Shown here one piece after another: positions 12,753 to 25,028 of a stretch of DNA of 64,000 nt. How positions within the stretch are numbered: the first letter of the stretch is position 1; the number at the start of each line of letters is the position of its first letter. Origin of the DNA: Neckera pumila (lineage: Eukaryota > Streptophyta > Bryopsida > Hypnales > Neckeraceae); assembly GCA_963969595.1 (NCBI GenBank), contig OZ018409.1, positions 436,501 to 500,500 of the forward strand, in the 5' to 3' direction. The position numbers and the translations under genes were made by a program. Under the pieces are notes generated by a model. That model did not search any database. It was given only the letters and a program-made list of their open reading frames with translations, and was not told the DNA's origin.

Positions 12753-14024
12753 TTAGAAAAACCTTTTGGATTTCCTGTTGGCTTCAAGTCGTAATTCTCT
12801 CTGCGGATTGTCAGAAACATAACTACAAGTGTAAGGTTAACCGAGAACTTAAAGGGGCAGTACATGAAGAAGAAATTCAAAACTGTTTTGTGAGACACGG
12901 CCAGTTGCAATCATTACATTAGGGAACTCCAAATGCACCTAAATTAGGAGGAAAAGCCGGACATAATTTTTTTTTAATCAGCATATTTTACATCAAGAAC
13001 TTCCTTCGGTAAGCACACAGAAGTTAACGCTAAATGTTCTCAAAAGAATAAAAGGGCTGAATGTGACGGCCACCTCTTGCTTCTTGCACTCCTTGTAAGC
13101 ATCAAAGAACTCCTGGCACTTGCTCTTATCATAATTAGCTTCATCCAAACCTGTCAAATTCAAATTTAGGAGCGTCAGATCTGCAACTCTCGGCAACATT
13201 ACGGTGTTTGGAATTCACGGCACAACAGAACAACCAGCGATTCAAAAATGGCAGTCATCTATTTCCTCTCGTAATGCGTAACTCCACATTCATCGTCGTG
13301 AATTCAAAAAACCCTCAATACAAGCCACAGTTAAGATTCCGATGCAAAACGCAACAAACAACTCTAATCTCGTAGTGTTAACCAATTGGGAACTGTGCCT
13401 GATATCCGTCGAAGCTATCTAAGAATAACGATAGGCAAACTCACATTCTCAGATGCTGCTACCGACATTACTTAAAAATATTCTTCGCCGTAACACTTAT
13501 CCAAACAAGTGCACCACAGCAACCGCAAAGAAAAGTAAATCCGAGTTGAAGGCGAGGGATTCAATTCTCACCTTCTTGACCTAATCAACCCCGCAACCAT
13601 GTCCAAGGGACATAGCTAAGACAAGTCTCGACCAATTTCACACTCTACAAGTCGAAATTGATTTTTTGAATACATGCTTAATCATAATAGAACGAACACT
13701 CTTAATCATCCAGACCTATTGCAAATTAATTGTCACAGCTAAAGCTGGCCATAGCAACGCTTAATCCCTCCCATACGACAAATCCTCCAGCCAAAAGTAG
13801 GCTCAGCAGCTAACAAGAAGACCAAACACCGCTGCATTCGATAACCGAGGCGATGGAAGGGAAAGAGAGAGAGGCGTGAAAGGAGAGTTGGAAAGAGAGG
13901 AGGGGCAAGTAAGCTTACATTTTAAAGAAGCAGCGTACTGCGGCGCGCACATCGAGTCGGACAGCTTGACGGAAGAGGTCGGGGTCGGCGTCGTTGCCGG
14001 TTCCGCCATGGGGGAGGCAGGCAT
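12753..14024 (-). CDS. COX23: COX23-type twin CX9C protein
   Basis: Three exons, 14024-13919, 13150-13074 and 12800-12753, give a 76-residue protein. The first intron interrupts a Cys codon (T|GT), and both introns are GT-AG with matching phases. The twin CX9C motif is complete: Cys26-X9-Cys36 and Cys47-X9-Cys57, in the contexts CAPQYAASLKC and CQEFFDAYKEC. It is followed by a short basic tail ending KSKRFF. This is the CHCH fold of COX23/CHCHD7, a mitochondrial intermembrane-space protein oxidised by Mia40 and needed for cytochrome c oxidase assembly, probably in copper handling. The first true ATG is at 14024; the frame stays open upstream to 14093 but has only a TTG there. The short last exon is supported by phase and by the family's basic tail. 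Confidence 0.9.
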
Positions 14025-14690
14025 CGTGGGAGCTACGCAAGACGCCAATGTCCGTCGGAGTGAAGCTCTTGTAGCGGCAGCCGCGACTGCCAAATAGGAC
14101 GAGTATCGTCGTATAAGGTAACTAAGGTATGTGCACTAATCACAATTGAGCATAATTACTGCTGTAAAACATGAATTTAATTTTGTTGGATCTGATTGGC
14201 AAGTGTATGATGATTTTCAAGCACTGTAGCATTGTTTGGACACCTTATGAAGAAGTTATGAGATTTCAAAGAATTGTGTAGGTGTATCAAAAATCAACTC
14301 TAGGCTTTTTTAGATTCTCATGTTGTGGTTGTGTGTCATCAATAAACAGAGTCACCATAGCTGCAACTCTTCCCCGAGTTTGATGAGAGTTAATCACCTC
14401 AAAAGATAAGTATAGTGTTGTCTACAATGTCATTGCAAATAGTCACATCCACTATGAGGCACTTGCTATACATGAGCCATCTGCGAGTTCATTGACAAAG
14501 TCTTTGGCAACTCTTTCTATTGTAACTCTTCCTAATATCTAAGTTTAGATTCATTCTTTGGTCCAAATATAGGTGTCATGTTTGGAGCAATGATGATTAC
14601 GGGTGCACATACCCTGCTTAATATCATCCAATCTCATTCAAATAAGAATTGGGCCATGGTTCCATTTTTAACCTTAAATGCTTGAATTAA

Positions 14691-14721
<31 letters not shown>

Positions 14722-15279
14722 TTTATATATTTATAAAAAATAATTAAAATTCTTTTAAATATTGAAATTATGGAACCATAGAAAGGATTGGTTTTTCTTT
14801 CCACTGATATATTACACAAATTTTCTTGAAACTTCTTCATTTAATAATTGAAACTCTTCCGAGTTTTTTTAAAAATTTTCATTGTCCATATGTTGGATGA
14901 TAGACCACTTAGATTAATCTACAAAAAATAGTGAAATTAGGTTGTCCCTTAATTACTAATTTCTTGACACATGATGCTATATAAATATTTACTATTATTG
15001 TACAAAAATGCACTACTTTTGAATTACTTATGGGTATAATTGGACTCATAAACCTCCATGTGTGTCAATAGAAGTATCTATAGAAATATTGTTGACTTTG
15101 ATGTCTTGTAGAGTAACTATCTTGAAGTATGGCAATCTAAATGTAAAGGCAACCTAATTTCACTATTTTGTGTAGAAGATGGTTGAGCACTTCAAGGTTA
15201 ACCCTAAAGAGTTCCAACGTCCATATTTTGAACAATGAACATCCAATGTAATACTTGAATCTAGAAAAGACAACCTTCC
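14025..15279. other. Upstream flank of COX23-like gene and AT-rich DNA
   Basis: Contains the promoter region of the COX23-like gene, then AT-rich intergenic DNA with an (AAT)n microsatellite at about 14692-14720. No gene recognised. Confidence 0.4.
14692..14720. repeat. (AAT)n microsatellite
   Basis: About ten tandem AAT units in intergenic DNA. Confidence 0.95.
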
Positions 15280-15283
15280 TTAA

Positions 15284-16207
15284 CCCCTAAAGTCCCATTG
15301 TCCCCTTGGGGGACAAATCAGATTTCGGGCAAGTACCTACGGGCTTAATTTTTAGTGAAACTTTTTGAAACTTTTCCATAAGATAGAAAAACTAATTAGC
15401 TTCAAGGGAATATAATTTTTATTTCAATTGGTGCCTGGGAGCAAAAGTTATACCACAAAAAGCCTCAAACCAAACTCAGCGGGCATCACAAATTTTTTTG
15501 CAAAAAGTCAAAATAAATTTTAATTTCTTTTTTCTTTGAAACTTTATATTTTTGTCTACATGTGAAGCTTTGATTCATTTTATTTGGACTAATAATGAGC
15601 AAGTTATGGACAATCTTGTTTTTTGGGCAATCTAAGCATCTTTTTGAAAAAATAACTTGTAGGATTCATTTCTGAATGCAATTTTTACAATTTTTTACAA
15701 TTTTTTTTTTGAGAATGTTGTGTTTGCTTGCTAAAACAATCTCACCATTAGGATTATTGTATTTCAATTCCATCTAAGAGCTATTAACGATTTATTTATT
15801 TTTTCAATCTTAGACTTATTTCTACTTAACAATTTTTTAAAGAATGAAAATCAAGTGTGTTTTTTTTTAAAATTTTTTTTGTAGACTTTCAACTTAAATC
15901 TTCAATATAAAAAAATTCAAATTCAAAGTTTGTAGTGTAAAAAAATTCCACAAATGGCAGTCAAAGTCATCTGAGATTGCAAGTGAGTGTTCAAAAAAAC
16001 TTTCTTTTTCAACTTTGAATGTTAATATCTTCCAATCTATATGGTCAAACTTCATGAAATTTCTACCACATGATCTTTGACAAGTGAAGCACAAGATCCT
16101 ACAATTATATTCTAAGAAACTGTTTTTTTTGTGTTCTTGGATGAATGCAGCCAAAATGACAGTTTTGAGTGATTTTTGACAGAAAAATGGCCTTGAGACT
16201 TTAGGGG
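15284..16207. mobile_element. TTAA-flanked element, family A (best copy)
   Basis: A 924-bp element with perfect TTAA on both sides (15280-15283, 16208-16211) and inverted ends CCCCTAAAGTC / GACTTTAGGGG. Just inside the left end is a small hairpin, GTCCCCTTGGGGGAC. Internal landmarks shared with the copies at 29.3 kb and 35.3 kb include AATTGGTGCCTGGGAGCAAA and CAAGATCCTA. It has no coding capacity, so it is non-autonomous. TTAA target plus ends beginning with CCC resemble piggyBac elements; no transposase of that class is in the window. Confidence 0.8.
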
Positions 16208-16888
16208 TTAATGACCAAATGTATAAAATTCCGATAAATGATGTTTCTGGATAAAGATATAAGCAAACATGTAAAAAAATTCAAAAAAGGATTGAGATGT
16301 TTAGGGGTTAAACCCTAAACAAATGTTCATTTTCATTTTCTTGTTCTTCCTATCTCTAAACTTACATGAGTTCATACTCCACAATAAACAAAAGTTACTT
16401 TTTCAACATACTTGGATGTACTTCATCCATTTCATCAGACCAATTGAGAACTTTCATCATCTGCTGGATACCGGCTCTCTGAGCACTTAATTAGCATTAA
16501 ACGTACAAAATACCGGTAGTGTATCATACGCTGAGCTGCATAACCCGATACAAAATGCACATTTAAAAATCAAGTTGGGTACTTACAATGAGAGTTCTGC
16601 AACTCGATCTACTACGGTGGAATCCTTTCAACTAAGATTAGATGGAGAAACACTTCTTAACCTTGAGAAATGGGTACACTAACACTAAAATTATTGCTTG
16701 ACAATTGTACAAACCGACACTTCTCACCAAACACCTCGGCAACTTCAACTGGCTTGCAGAAGAGGCCTACATTCCAGTGATCCACCTACATAATAGTTGG
16801 TCACTACCCATGCTGATGAGAAGCATAGAGGCAGGGGGCCAAGACCACGGACATATTTTAAATACCAATGCAGCAGTATCACTCGATA

Positions 16889-19811
16889 CTATTCTGCTCT
16901 ATACATGGTGATCTCTTGTTGTTTGAAATACCGCCGGTCTTCTTCGTCGACCAAAACCAAGTTGAGGTAATACTTCACACTGAACTTATTGTTTATGTTT
17001 CTGTAGGTTGGAGTCAGATCATAGGGACTCAAGAATAACCTGATTGGTATTGATTCCCCTGCAACATGTTACTCAAGTTAGACATTGCAAACAGGAAATC
17101 ATCATCAGCATTGCCGCATAGATAACAAAGTTACTGCGAGAGTGAACATAATAAAAATAAGATTAAAAATATTCCAGCAAAAATATTCAAGGGAGCGTCA
17201 AGTGACTGCAATCCCAAAAGGTCTATGGATGAAACTCACCACGGACAGGAGCACCATCCATGATTTCGTACTTGGCAAGTGTCTCGCTCTCATTGTAAGT
17301 GTTCGGACCTGATCCAGTAGACTCTCGCCTCCGTATTTCAAGCTCCATGTGCTTAATCTTGATTCGGACAAGAAGAAAGTAGATCTTGCCCACAATCACA
17401 TCCTTCAAGTGGTATCTGTTGCTCAAAGAAGAGGAATTCAGCCAGAGTACAAACGACAAAATGTCGCTATATCTGTAAATTTACTAGAACTGTAACTCCC
17501 GTCAGCGAAAAAGGGTTTAGATAGAATACAAGAACTGCTCAGAATACTCAAATCCAAACACAAGATATGACTTCATTGCACTCTAACATTGAAAACAATG
17601 TACAAGATAGCAACAAAACTTACTTGCTCTTACTGTACTCAAATTCAATGTGCAAGCAGTCCTCAATACCGACTTCCATCTGTAATACACAAAACCAAAA
17701 CAATTAAGATAAAGACACTGAACCATCTACACTGATACCAGGAAGTCTGTGATCCGCAATTTAGACTGATCATAAAGACACGAGAGACGGATATGACGGT
17801 AGTGCTTTCCCGGAAAAACTTTGAAGCACGAGGCTTCGGCATCTTCAGACTTTCAAACCTTTCAGACGGCAAGGACCTCTTCTGATTGCCTATGAAATTG
17901 TCCAAAAACGGAATTTAGACTACTAATTTCAGTGGTACACATCCATTTAGGAAAACGCTAACCTTGATACTATTGTTAATCTCAGGCTGAGGTGAGAAGT
18001 TCCGCACCTGCAAACCCTAAAACCGTTAGTGTTGGAATAAATATGAACAAAAATGTCCAGCACCTCATGTTGCTCAGATATTTACAAAACCCCAAACTAG
18101 ACATTTCCATCACATCATGTACACCTCACTCCTAGGAAACAAACAAAGTTTCTAAAAATACTGACAAGACTTCAGCAAACACACATTCGACTAAGTCTGA
18201 ATCAGAAATTCCAGAATAAATGTCGTTCTTCGGAATATGGAATTAAAACATGCACGAAGGTCGCACCCAGAAATCTTTATACTCTACAATGTTGGTTGCA
18301 TAACTCCTGCTGATCGTCACTTTCAAGATGTACCTATCAGAAAGTTAACATAAATATCATCAGGTTCAATACTGATCATGTATGGTAAACATCAAAACCA
18401 GAAACAAGCATAGTGAAGCTGGATCATGCTGGGAGACTCCAACTACCTAATCCCAAAAAGCGTATCAGAGTATCAAACTTAAAGAATGAACCAAGTTACG
18501 TAACCAAGTGTTCAATTCCTACCTCAATCTGACATTGACACCGTTGTAAGACTCATACTGCATCTCAACAGTAGAGAACTCGAAAGGGTAGGTCTTGCGC
18601 TCCAGAATTTCACCGGGAACATCAAGCTCTCTCACTGCGTTTCAAACCCCTCGACTGTCACGCTGTGAAGAGAAAATTGCAAGGACATAGCCATAACAAA
18701 CTAACAGATGAAATATAGAAACCAGACAAGTAGCAACCGTTCACTTACCAAGCGATGTGAAATCATAGAAACTGCCCCTGTCAAAATACAGCTCTGCTCC
18801 AGATTCAACCCAAAAGACAGAATATTACAACTCCAAAACCTAAAAGTGATAAGCGACAAGAATCACGTAAACAGTTGAATTTCCACTATTTGTTGATACA
18901 AAACAATACAAAACTTCGTGTCCCGTAGTGAGTCCCGAGGATCAGCAAATGAAAAACAGTAAATTGATCTAACTGTGCTACCGAAACTTTCACTCCTTAA
19001 AAACCGACAACGAAAAGTATTGATAGTGATACCAATTTGCCCTAGGAGCTCAATCTTCACTCCAGTATGCTCCACTTTCTTCCCAGGCACGGGGTCAATT
19101 CGAACCTGCAAAAAAGCCCGACCTAATCATCAGAGCTGAAAGAGTCGCAACAAGTTGATGGCTATTCAAGCCAAAGGATTGCATCATTTAAGCAAAACGC
19201 TACGACCATGGGAAGAACTGGTCACGAAACGATAAAAACAGGCCTGCAAATAAGCTTGAGCAGACTGCCATTGCACCCTCCTGATACGAAGCTTTCAAGA
19301 AGGTCGAGAAAAAAGCGCGACTCACCTCTCCGACGACACTCTCTTGCCCCAGAAACAGAGGAACCAAGACTGTCTGACCATTCTCCTTCTTCACACTCGC
19401 CTGCTTGCGAGTCTCAGCATCGGCGAAATCGATGGACACAGTGCACGGGGGCCCGAATGCTCCAATCAAGTAATTCTGAAGACAGAAAGACACATCCCAC
19501 GCATGTGCTTCAACAACAACACTATTTCATACTAGCGTTACGAAAACAACAACACCAAGAACGAGAAAGTGATCAGAAAAAATGAAAACCACACACGATC
19601 TGCCCTCCAAAACACATCAGTTCGTTCCGCTGAACCCAAAAATGCCATTTATAGATCTGCGGAGTTGTAGTTCGCTCGGGTTACCGGGACAACCACACTC
19701 CATCGACTGCACTAAACTAGGGTCTTTGCAAATTGATAAAACCTCTGGCAAACAGCACACTCTGAGAATTTGCAAAGCTCCCTCGGAACCCTAGACTAAA
19801 CCGCTTACCAT
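16889..19811 (-). CDS. VPS26: Retromer subunit VPS26
   Basis: Ten coding exons: 19811-19809, 19475-19326, 19105-19033, 18793-18749, 18634-18523, 18333-18267, 18007-17963, 17679-17624, 17415-17240 and 17058-16889. They give 298 residues, the normal VPS26 length. The protein matches VPS26 throughout: NYLIGAFGPPC at the start, then PGKKVEHTGVKIELLGQI, VPGEI.ERKTYPFEFS, EDCLHIEFEYSKSKYHLKD, GKIYFLLVRIKIKHMELEI and RRRESTGSGPNT, ending in KYYLNLVLVDEEDRRYFKQQ. VPS26 is the arrestin-fold subunit that joins VPS35 and VPS29 in the retromer core, which recycles cargo such as vacuolar sorting receptors from endosomes. The ATG sits alone at the end of the first coding exon, directly before a GTAAGC donor. 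All introns are GT-AG and every phase closes. Confidence 0.97.
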
Positions 19812-20050
19812 GGTGCTCTCCGCAAGGCTGATGCAGCACTGGACATAACAGCCTCCGATCAAGCAGAACTTGGCAACTGCAAAGCAAATCCGCCAGAGTC
19901 CAAAGGCTCTGCGAGACAAAATGTTCGGAGTCGCGACGACTGCTTCGTCGTCGAGCCTTGGCGGGGAACTGAAGGGGGTTCCAAAGCTGAGAGCATCCAC
20001 ATCGTTCATCCACAGTCACACCATTCATCCATCGATTCATCCATCAGCCA
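19812..20050 (-). promoter_or_regulatory. 5' UTR and promoter region of VPS26
   Basis: Directly upstream of the VPS26 start codon. It is more GC-rich than the DNA beyond it and carries a cluster of ATCCATC / TTCATCC units at 19998-20045. The transcription start was not located. Confidence 0.45.
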
Positions 20051-21938
20051 TTTGTTTTGTTTTCATTTTTCTTTTTGGTTTGGTAGGGCGATATGCACCT
20101 TGGAATTTATGCATGAAAGGGAAATTAATGGATGGAATTATTTAAATGTATACAATCATCCATAAATCACCTCTTGTGTGTACCTTTCATCCAAACATTG
20201 GCAAATAAAATGTGTGTTTTTTCAAAAGTTATAAGGCAATTTCATTCATTTTTTATCCAATTTTTTTAAGTGCTAAAGTAACCAATGCTGAAATGAGGTA
20301 AGAATCTCGCAACAATTTTTCAGAAATATTTGAATGCTCTACATCTAATGAGAAGTTCAAAAGCTCAAACCTTAGTTTAGTAATCACACAATCCTTATAT
20401 ATCTAAAGAATATTGAACAGTCAATTATTAGTTCAAATTAGTTTGTAAAGACAGAGGGACATAAATGAATAACCAACATCATAAATGGTTAATCAATTTG
20501 CACTTCTATGCTTTAGTTAGGTATTTATGACTGGTGGGAAATAACTTCACAATTACCTTTAATATGTCTTGGAAAGAGTTACATTGTCATGCCATAATGA
20601 TCTTATATTATTACAACAACACAAACAAGTCACATGAATGTATTATATTGAATAGCTCATTTATGTATCCTTTCAAATTGTCTTAAAATATGTCAACCTA
20701 TGATTGTAAACAACTAACAAGAATTCATACATTTACCACAAATTTCATTTGGGTATAGCACCATATGTAGTAAAGGTGACCATCGCTTTATTTTGAGAGG
20801 TGATTGGAAGTCAATGACTAATTATGACATTATCTTTCTTGAAAAGTCACAAATATTCAAATAATGAATGAATTTCACTCAAAAAACTATTTTGATGAGA
20901 ACAATCATGATGACATTGCACACTTGTAAACTAGATTTTGCACTTCCACAAAATCCAGGAACATTAGTATAGGGGTTCTTTGTTCTAGAAAAAGGTTTAA
21001 TCAGTCTAACGTTTTATGACTAAAAGTCACTTACAAATAGACTTATATTTATAAGTTTAGTATAATATTATATCACTCTTATTCCCATGTGTAAAATTTG
21101 TTGGCCAATCCATTACCAATGTATGTGTAATGTTCCAGTCCTATATAGTGTTCTAAGGGAGGTCAAATCATTCTTTGTCAAATAAATCAGGTTTTGTCAA
21201 ATGAATCTTATATGATGCATGCACTAGGATGTAATCATAACAAGATAGTATTGATAAAATAATGTATATATATATATAATTTGTTCATTATGCCTTTTTA
21301 TGTTTTTATGTCAAATAGTCCAATCAATCTATAACTAATGCGATCATGCAAGAATGTCTAGCATTTCCATATTCTATGTCAATTGATTCCTAGTTGTGCA
21401 ATGTATGATGATGTCAAATGTTTCTTATTCGCTTTTGCCAAATTATGTCAAATGAATCCAAAGCAACAAGTGTTAACATACAAACATATCCTTGGAATAA
21501 TTTGCAATTTCACTATATATAAAATTTATGACCAAAAATTAAAAAATAAAATAAAGTTCACAATTCATGTAATCATATCAAACATAAGATTTAAAGTGGA
21601 ATAAAGCAATCAACAAGACACAAAGGATTTAAAAACATGAACCAAAACCTAGATATATGTATATATAAATTTACACGTAATAATCCAAGGATCTAGGAAC
21701 CACAAGTATATAAAATAACATTTAAAAATCAACTATATATACTTATATGTATATTATAATCATGATGAATAGCCCTATAGATGCGCTTGAAGTCCAAACT
21801 CTTGGAACAAACCCTCAAGACCATGCAAATAAATTTAAAAATCTGAAAATAGTCCCTGAAAACGTTGAAATTTACAAATGGTCAAAAGACCTATATCCGT
21901 GGACTGCATCCTCTATGGCCGTGGAGATTGGGACCCTA
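20051..21938. other. AT-rich intergenic DNA, nothing recognised
   Basis: No gene, RNA gene or complete transposon could be supported. There are short TA runs near 21265 and 21655. Confidence 0.5.
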
Positions 21939-21941
21939 TTA

Positions 21942-22854
21942 CACTACTAGAAAACTACGTCCAGAACAATAGAAAATCAACTGATTTCTATTGTTTTGTA
22001 CACTGGAATGTCCATTTTCACTGATTTTTGAATTTTTTGTTAATGCAAACAAAACAGCTTCCAATTTTCTGTTGATTTGAATAGTGCAATGACCAAATCA
22101 ACAACTTTTTGTCGAATTTTAATCTTTTTGGAATCTTTTTGGAATCTTTCAAAATGTTTTTGACACCAGAATTTTGTGCCTTGGGCAATTCAAAGTTCAA
22201 CACCAAAATTAGAATTTTAAGTATAACGAATTTTATTTTTCTGACTTAACCATTCAAAAATTCAATGTTTTTTCAATTCAGCAGACTTTGGAGGCCATTT
22301 GGACATAGGAAAACAACTTTTTTCAAAAAGCTTTCAACTAAGAAAATTTGTGGATTTTACTAACTTTCACCTCCAAAAATCGGTTTGCAATTTGAAGTCT
22401 CCAATCAAAAGTTATGGACAGAATTCAGAGAGGATGTTCGAAACATTTTTTTCGATATTTTCGAACATCCTCTCTGATTTTTGTCCATAACTTTTGATAG
22501 GAGACTTCAAATTGCAAACGGATTTTCGGAGGTGAAATTTAGTTTGATTTCACAAATTTTCTTAGTTGAAAGTTTTTTGAAAAAAGTTGTTTTCCTATGT
22601 CCAAATGGCCTCCAAAGTCTGCTGATTTTACAAAGAAAATAAAAACTAATGCAAAAACTCTATAATTAAATTTCTACTCATACATGATGCACTTGGTAAC
22701 GGCCATGGTTCAATGGCTAAAAACCTTGGACCTCAACCATGAGGTCCAAGGTTCGAAGCCCCATGGCTTCACCTGCCCGCGTGGCGGGCTGCCTAGGTGG
22801 CTTGCCACGTGTCAGGCTGCCCGAATTTTTCGGGCAGCTTGAAAAAATTAATTT

Positions 22855-22886
<32 letters not shown>

Positions 22887-23031
22887 CACTTTGGAAAAAT
22901 GTCTGAAACAACAGAATTTGGACAACAGATTTCAGTGTAATTTTGTCCAGTACAACGGGACCAAAACGACTGAATGGACAACGCTTTTCTGTTGAAAATC
23001 TGTTGTTGTGGACGTAGTTTTTCTAGTAGTG
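21942..23031. mobile_element. CACTA-ended non-autonomous element with internal hairpin
   Basis: A 1090-bp element with inverted ends CACTACTAGAAAACTACGTC (one-base indel between ends) and a 3-bp target duplication TTA at 21939-21941 and 23032-23034. CACTA ends plus 3-bp duplication define the CACTA (CMC) superfamily. There is no transposase. Inside are a 348-bp near-perfect inverted repeat (22278-22625), a short palindromic segment at 22728-22747, and an A run of about 25 bases from 22861. Confidence 0.88.
22278..22625. repeat. Long internal inverted repeat (hairpin), about 165-bp arms
   Basis: The left arm begins TCAGCAGACTTTGGAGGCC and the right arm ends with its complement, GGCCTCCAAAGTCTGCTGA. 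The arms stay paired almost to the centre, around CATCCTCTCTGA / TCAGAGAGGATG near 22451. Few mismatches are visible, so the RNA would form a long near-perfect stem. Confidence 0.92.
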
Positions 23032-23635
23032 TTACCACGCGATGAGGCCCCAAGACCGTATGAACCCTGATTTCTACGCAAGGAGCTTCCACAGTAGGCC
23101 CGCGTACATGGCTGGTGGTGAGGGCTGGGTTCGCAGCCTCACCAGCTGAGGCGGGCCCCCACCCACCACTAGCCAGCTCAACTTGGAGTGAAACTCAACT
23201 GAGCAGATGGAAAAAACTGTGAGGTTTTTTGGTGTCGGAGCTTGGAAGAGTTTGGGAGGGCTTGGGAGAGCTTGAACTTCATGTTCAATTATCTTCGTAT
23301 GTGTATTTGTTTTTTTCAATATATGTATTTGTTTTTTTGGCAAATGGTACTACATGTTTTTGAAAATGTTTCTTTGTTGTTTTTGAATTACATTTTGTGT
23401 TGAGTGCAAATTTTGGAAGGTCCTCTCCATTTTAGGATTTTAGGACCAAATTTTTGTTTAGAAACAATTTGAGAGAGTTTTTCAAGTGGATATGGAGCCC
23501 ACATTTTGTGCTCAAGTGGTGCTCATGTGGCTCATGCTCTCTATGACAATGAACAACTGCTTGAGTTACAAAAGCCGGGCTTGGGAGGTTTTGAATTCCG
23601 GTGGAGGGACTTCTATGGGTTTTAATTTTCTTTGA

Positions 23636-24820
23636 TTGTTGTTCTTGCTTTGTAAGAGGAAGAAACCAAATGCACCCCGTCTCTTTTGGGTAGAGCCTCG
23701 GCAAGCGACACATTGGAATTATGTAGAGAGGGTAGTGTGGAGAGCAAGTAATGAAATGCACCACAACAAATTCAAAAAGTTTTATAGAATGAGTTTTGGT
23801 GCATTTGAAAACTTGGTGAACATGTTGACACCATTCTTGAGAAGTAGGTGTGTGAATCAAGTGAGGCCACAAATAGAAATAAAAAAAATTGTGGCATGTG
23901 TGCTTTATAGATTTGCACATGGCCATAGTCCGGAGCACATGGCAGATTGTTCTAAAATTGGTGCTTCAACCCTCGCTTCAACCATTAGGAAGTATGTTGA
24001 CATTATTTGTGATATACTTACAAAGGAAGACAAATTGTTTAGTCATTACATTTGTATTCCTAGTGGAGACCGCCTTCAAACCATCATTTCCAACTTTGAA
24101 GAAATAACGGGATTGCCAAACATTTGTGGAGCTATTGATGGGACTCATATACCATTAGCAGAGAATCCTAGTAGAAGAGTGACATTAGCTGCTAGTGACT
24201 TTTTCAATAGGAAAAAATTTCATTCTATTTTTCTACAAGCGGTATGTGATTTACAGAAGATTTTCTGGAACGTTTGCACCGGCCAACCTGGAGGAGTGCA
24301 TGACGGTGGTCAATTCAAAGTCTCAAGTTTGTACAAGAGTTTGAAGAACCGGGACATTCTTCAACAACCGGTAGTTTGGGTGGAAGATGTCCGTTGCACT
24401 CCTTATTTGATTGGAGATGCTGCATATCCCATCCGAAGCTACTTGATGAAGAATTGGAAGGCTCCAAACGATTTGGAAAAGAAGCGATTTGATAATTCAA
24501 TGAACTCTGGAAGAGTGGTATTTGAACAAGCGTTTGAGAGCTTGAAGAATAGATGGAGGATCTTGAGGCATTTCAATTCAAGAGTGGATAGGGCCGCAAG
24601 GATCACTGTGGCATGTTGTTGGCTTCACAACTATTGTGAGTTGTTGAATGAAGCAAAGCCTCATGTGGCTAATGCCTATTTGAGAGGAGATCCACTAGTT
24701 GAATTCGGGAATGTAAGGTTACCCATGCCTAGGGATGGAGAAGCATCAAAACATGAGGGAGAAAGATTGAGGGAAAAATTGTATGTACAATGGATTTTGG
24801 AGAACCCTAATGATGAATGA
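23636..24820 (+). CDS. PIF/Harbinger transposase (DDE_Tnp_4)
   Basis: An uninterrupted frame of 394 codons ending at TGA 24818-24820. It contains the DDE nuclease of plant Harbinger transposases: first Asp in GAIDGTHIPL (about residue 168), second Asp in IGDAAYPI (about 261), and Glu in VVFEQAFESLKNRWR (297 or 301). The N-terminal stretch FWVEPRQATHWNYVERVVW and FYRMSFGAF are typical of the family. The enzyme cuts and joins the element ends and normally needs the MYB-like partner encoded at 25029-25856. The frame opens after a stop with TTG codons and no ATG, so the real start is probably in a short upstream exon (23480-23630 region) that I could not place. The domain itself looks intact. Confidence 0.93.
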   Translation: MLFLLCKRKKPNAPRLFWVEPRQATHWNYVERVVWRASNEMHHNKFKKFYRMSFGAFENLVNMLTPFLRSRCVNQVRPQIEIKKIVACVLYRFAHGHSPEHMADCSKIGASTLASTIRKYVDIICDILTKEDKLFSHYICIPSGDRLQTIISNFEEITGLPNICGAIDGTHIPLAENPSRRVTLAASDFFNRKKFHSIFLQAVCDLQKIFWNVCTGQPGGVHDGGQFKVSSLYKSLKNRDILQQPVVWVEDVRCTPYLIGDAAYPIRSYLMKNWKAPNDLEKKRFDNSMNSGRVVFEQAFESLKNRWRILRHFNSRVDRAARITVACCWLHNYCELLNEAKPHVANAYLRGDPLVEFGNVRLPMPRDGEASKHEGERLREKLYVQWILENPNDE

Positions 24821-25028
24821 ATGCTACCGTATTGCACATGCAATTTCTCAAATCTTTGAATGTAATGCTTGTATATAAATACAATGAATCATGTTGGAAG
24901 TAAGTCTTTTATTGAATGTAGTGGAATTTGTAATAAATCCAAACAAATCCAATTAAATTCCACACAGCATTGGTAAAACATTCCAATGCTCTAAAGCCTT
25001 GCAAGAACATAACACATAGAAAATACTT

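Noticed and set aside
22705..22768. tRNA-like text with a GGTTCGAAGCC box and GCCATGG/CCATGGC ends
   Set aside because: The middle is one plain palindrome (GGACCTCAACCATGAGGTCC) instead of D and anticodon arms, there is no usable anticodon loop, and it lies inside the CACTA-ended element. At most it is a decayed tRNA-derived piece.
23432..23938. 168-codon minus-strand frame
   Set aside because: Overlaps the start of the Harbinger transposase in antisense and has no domain of its own.
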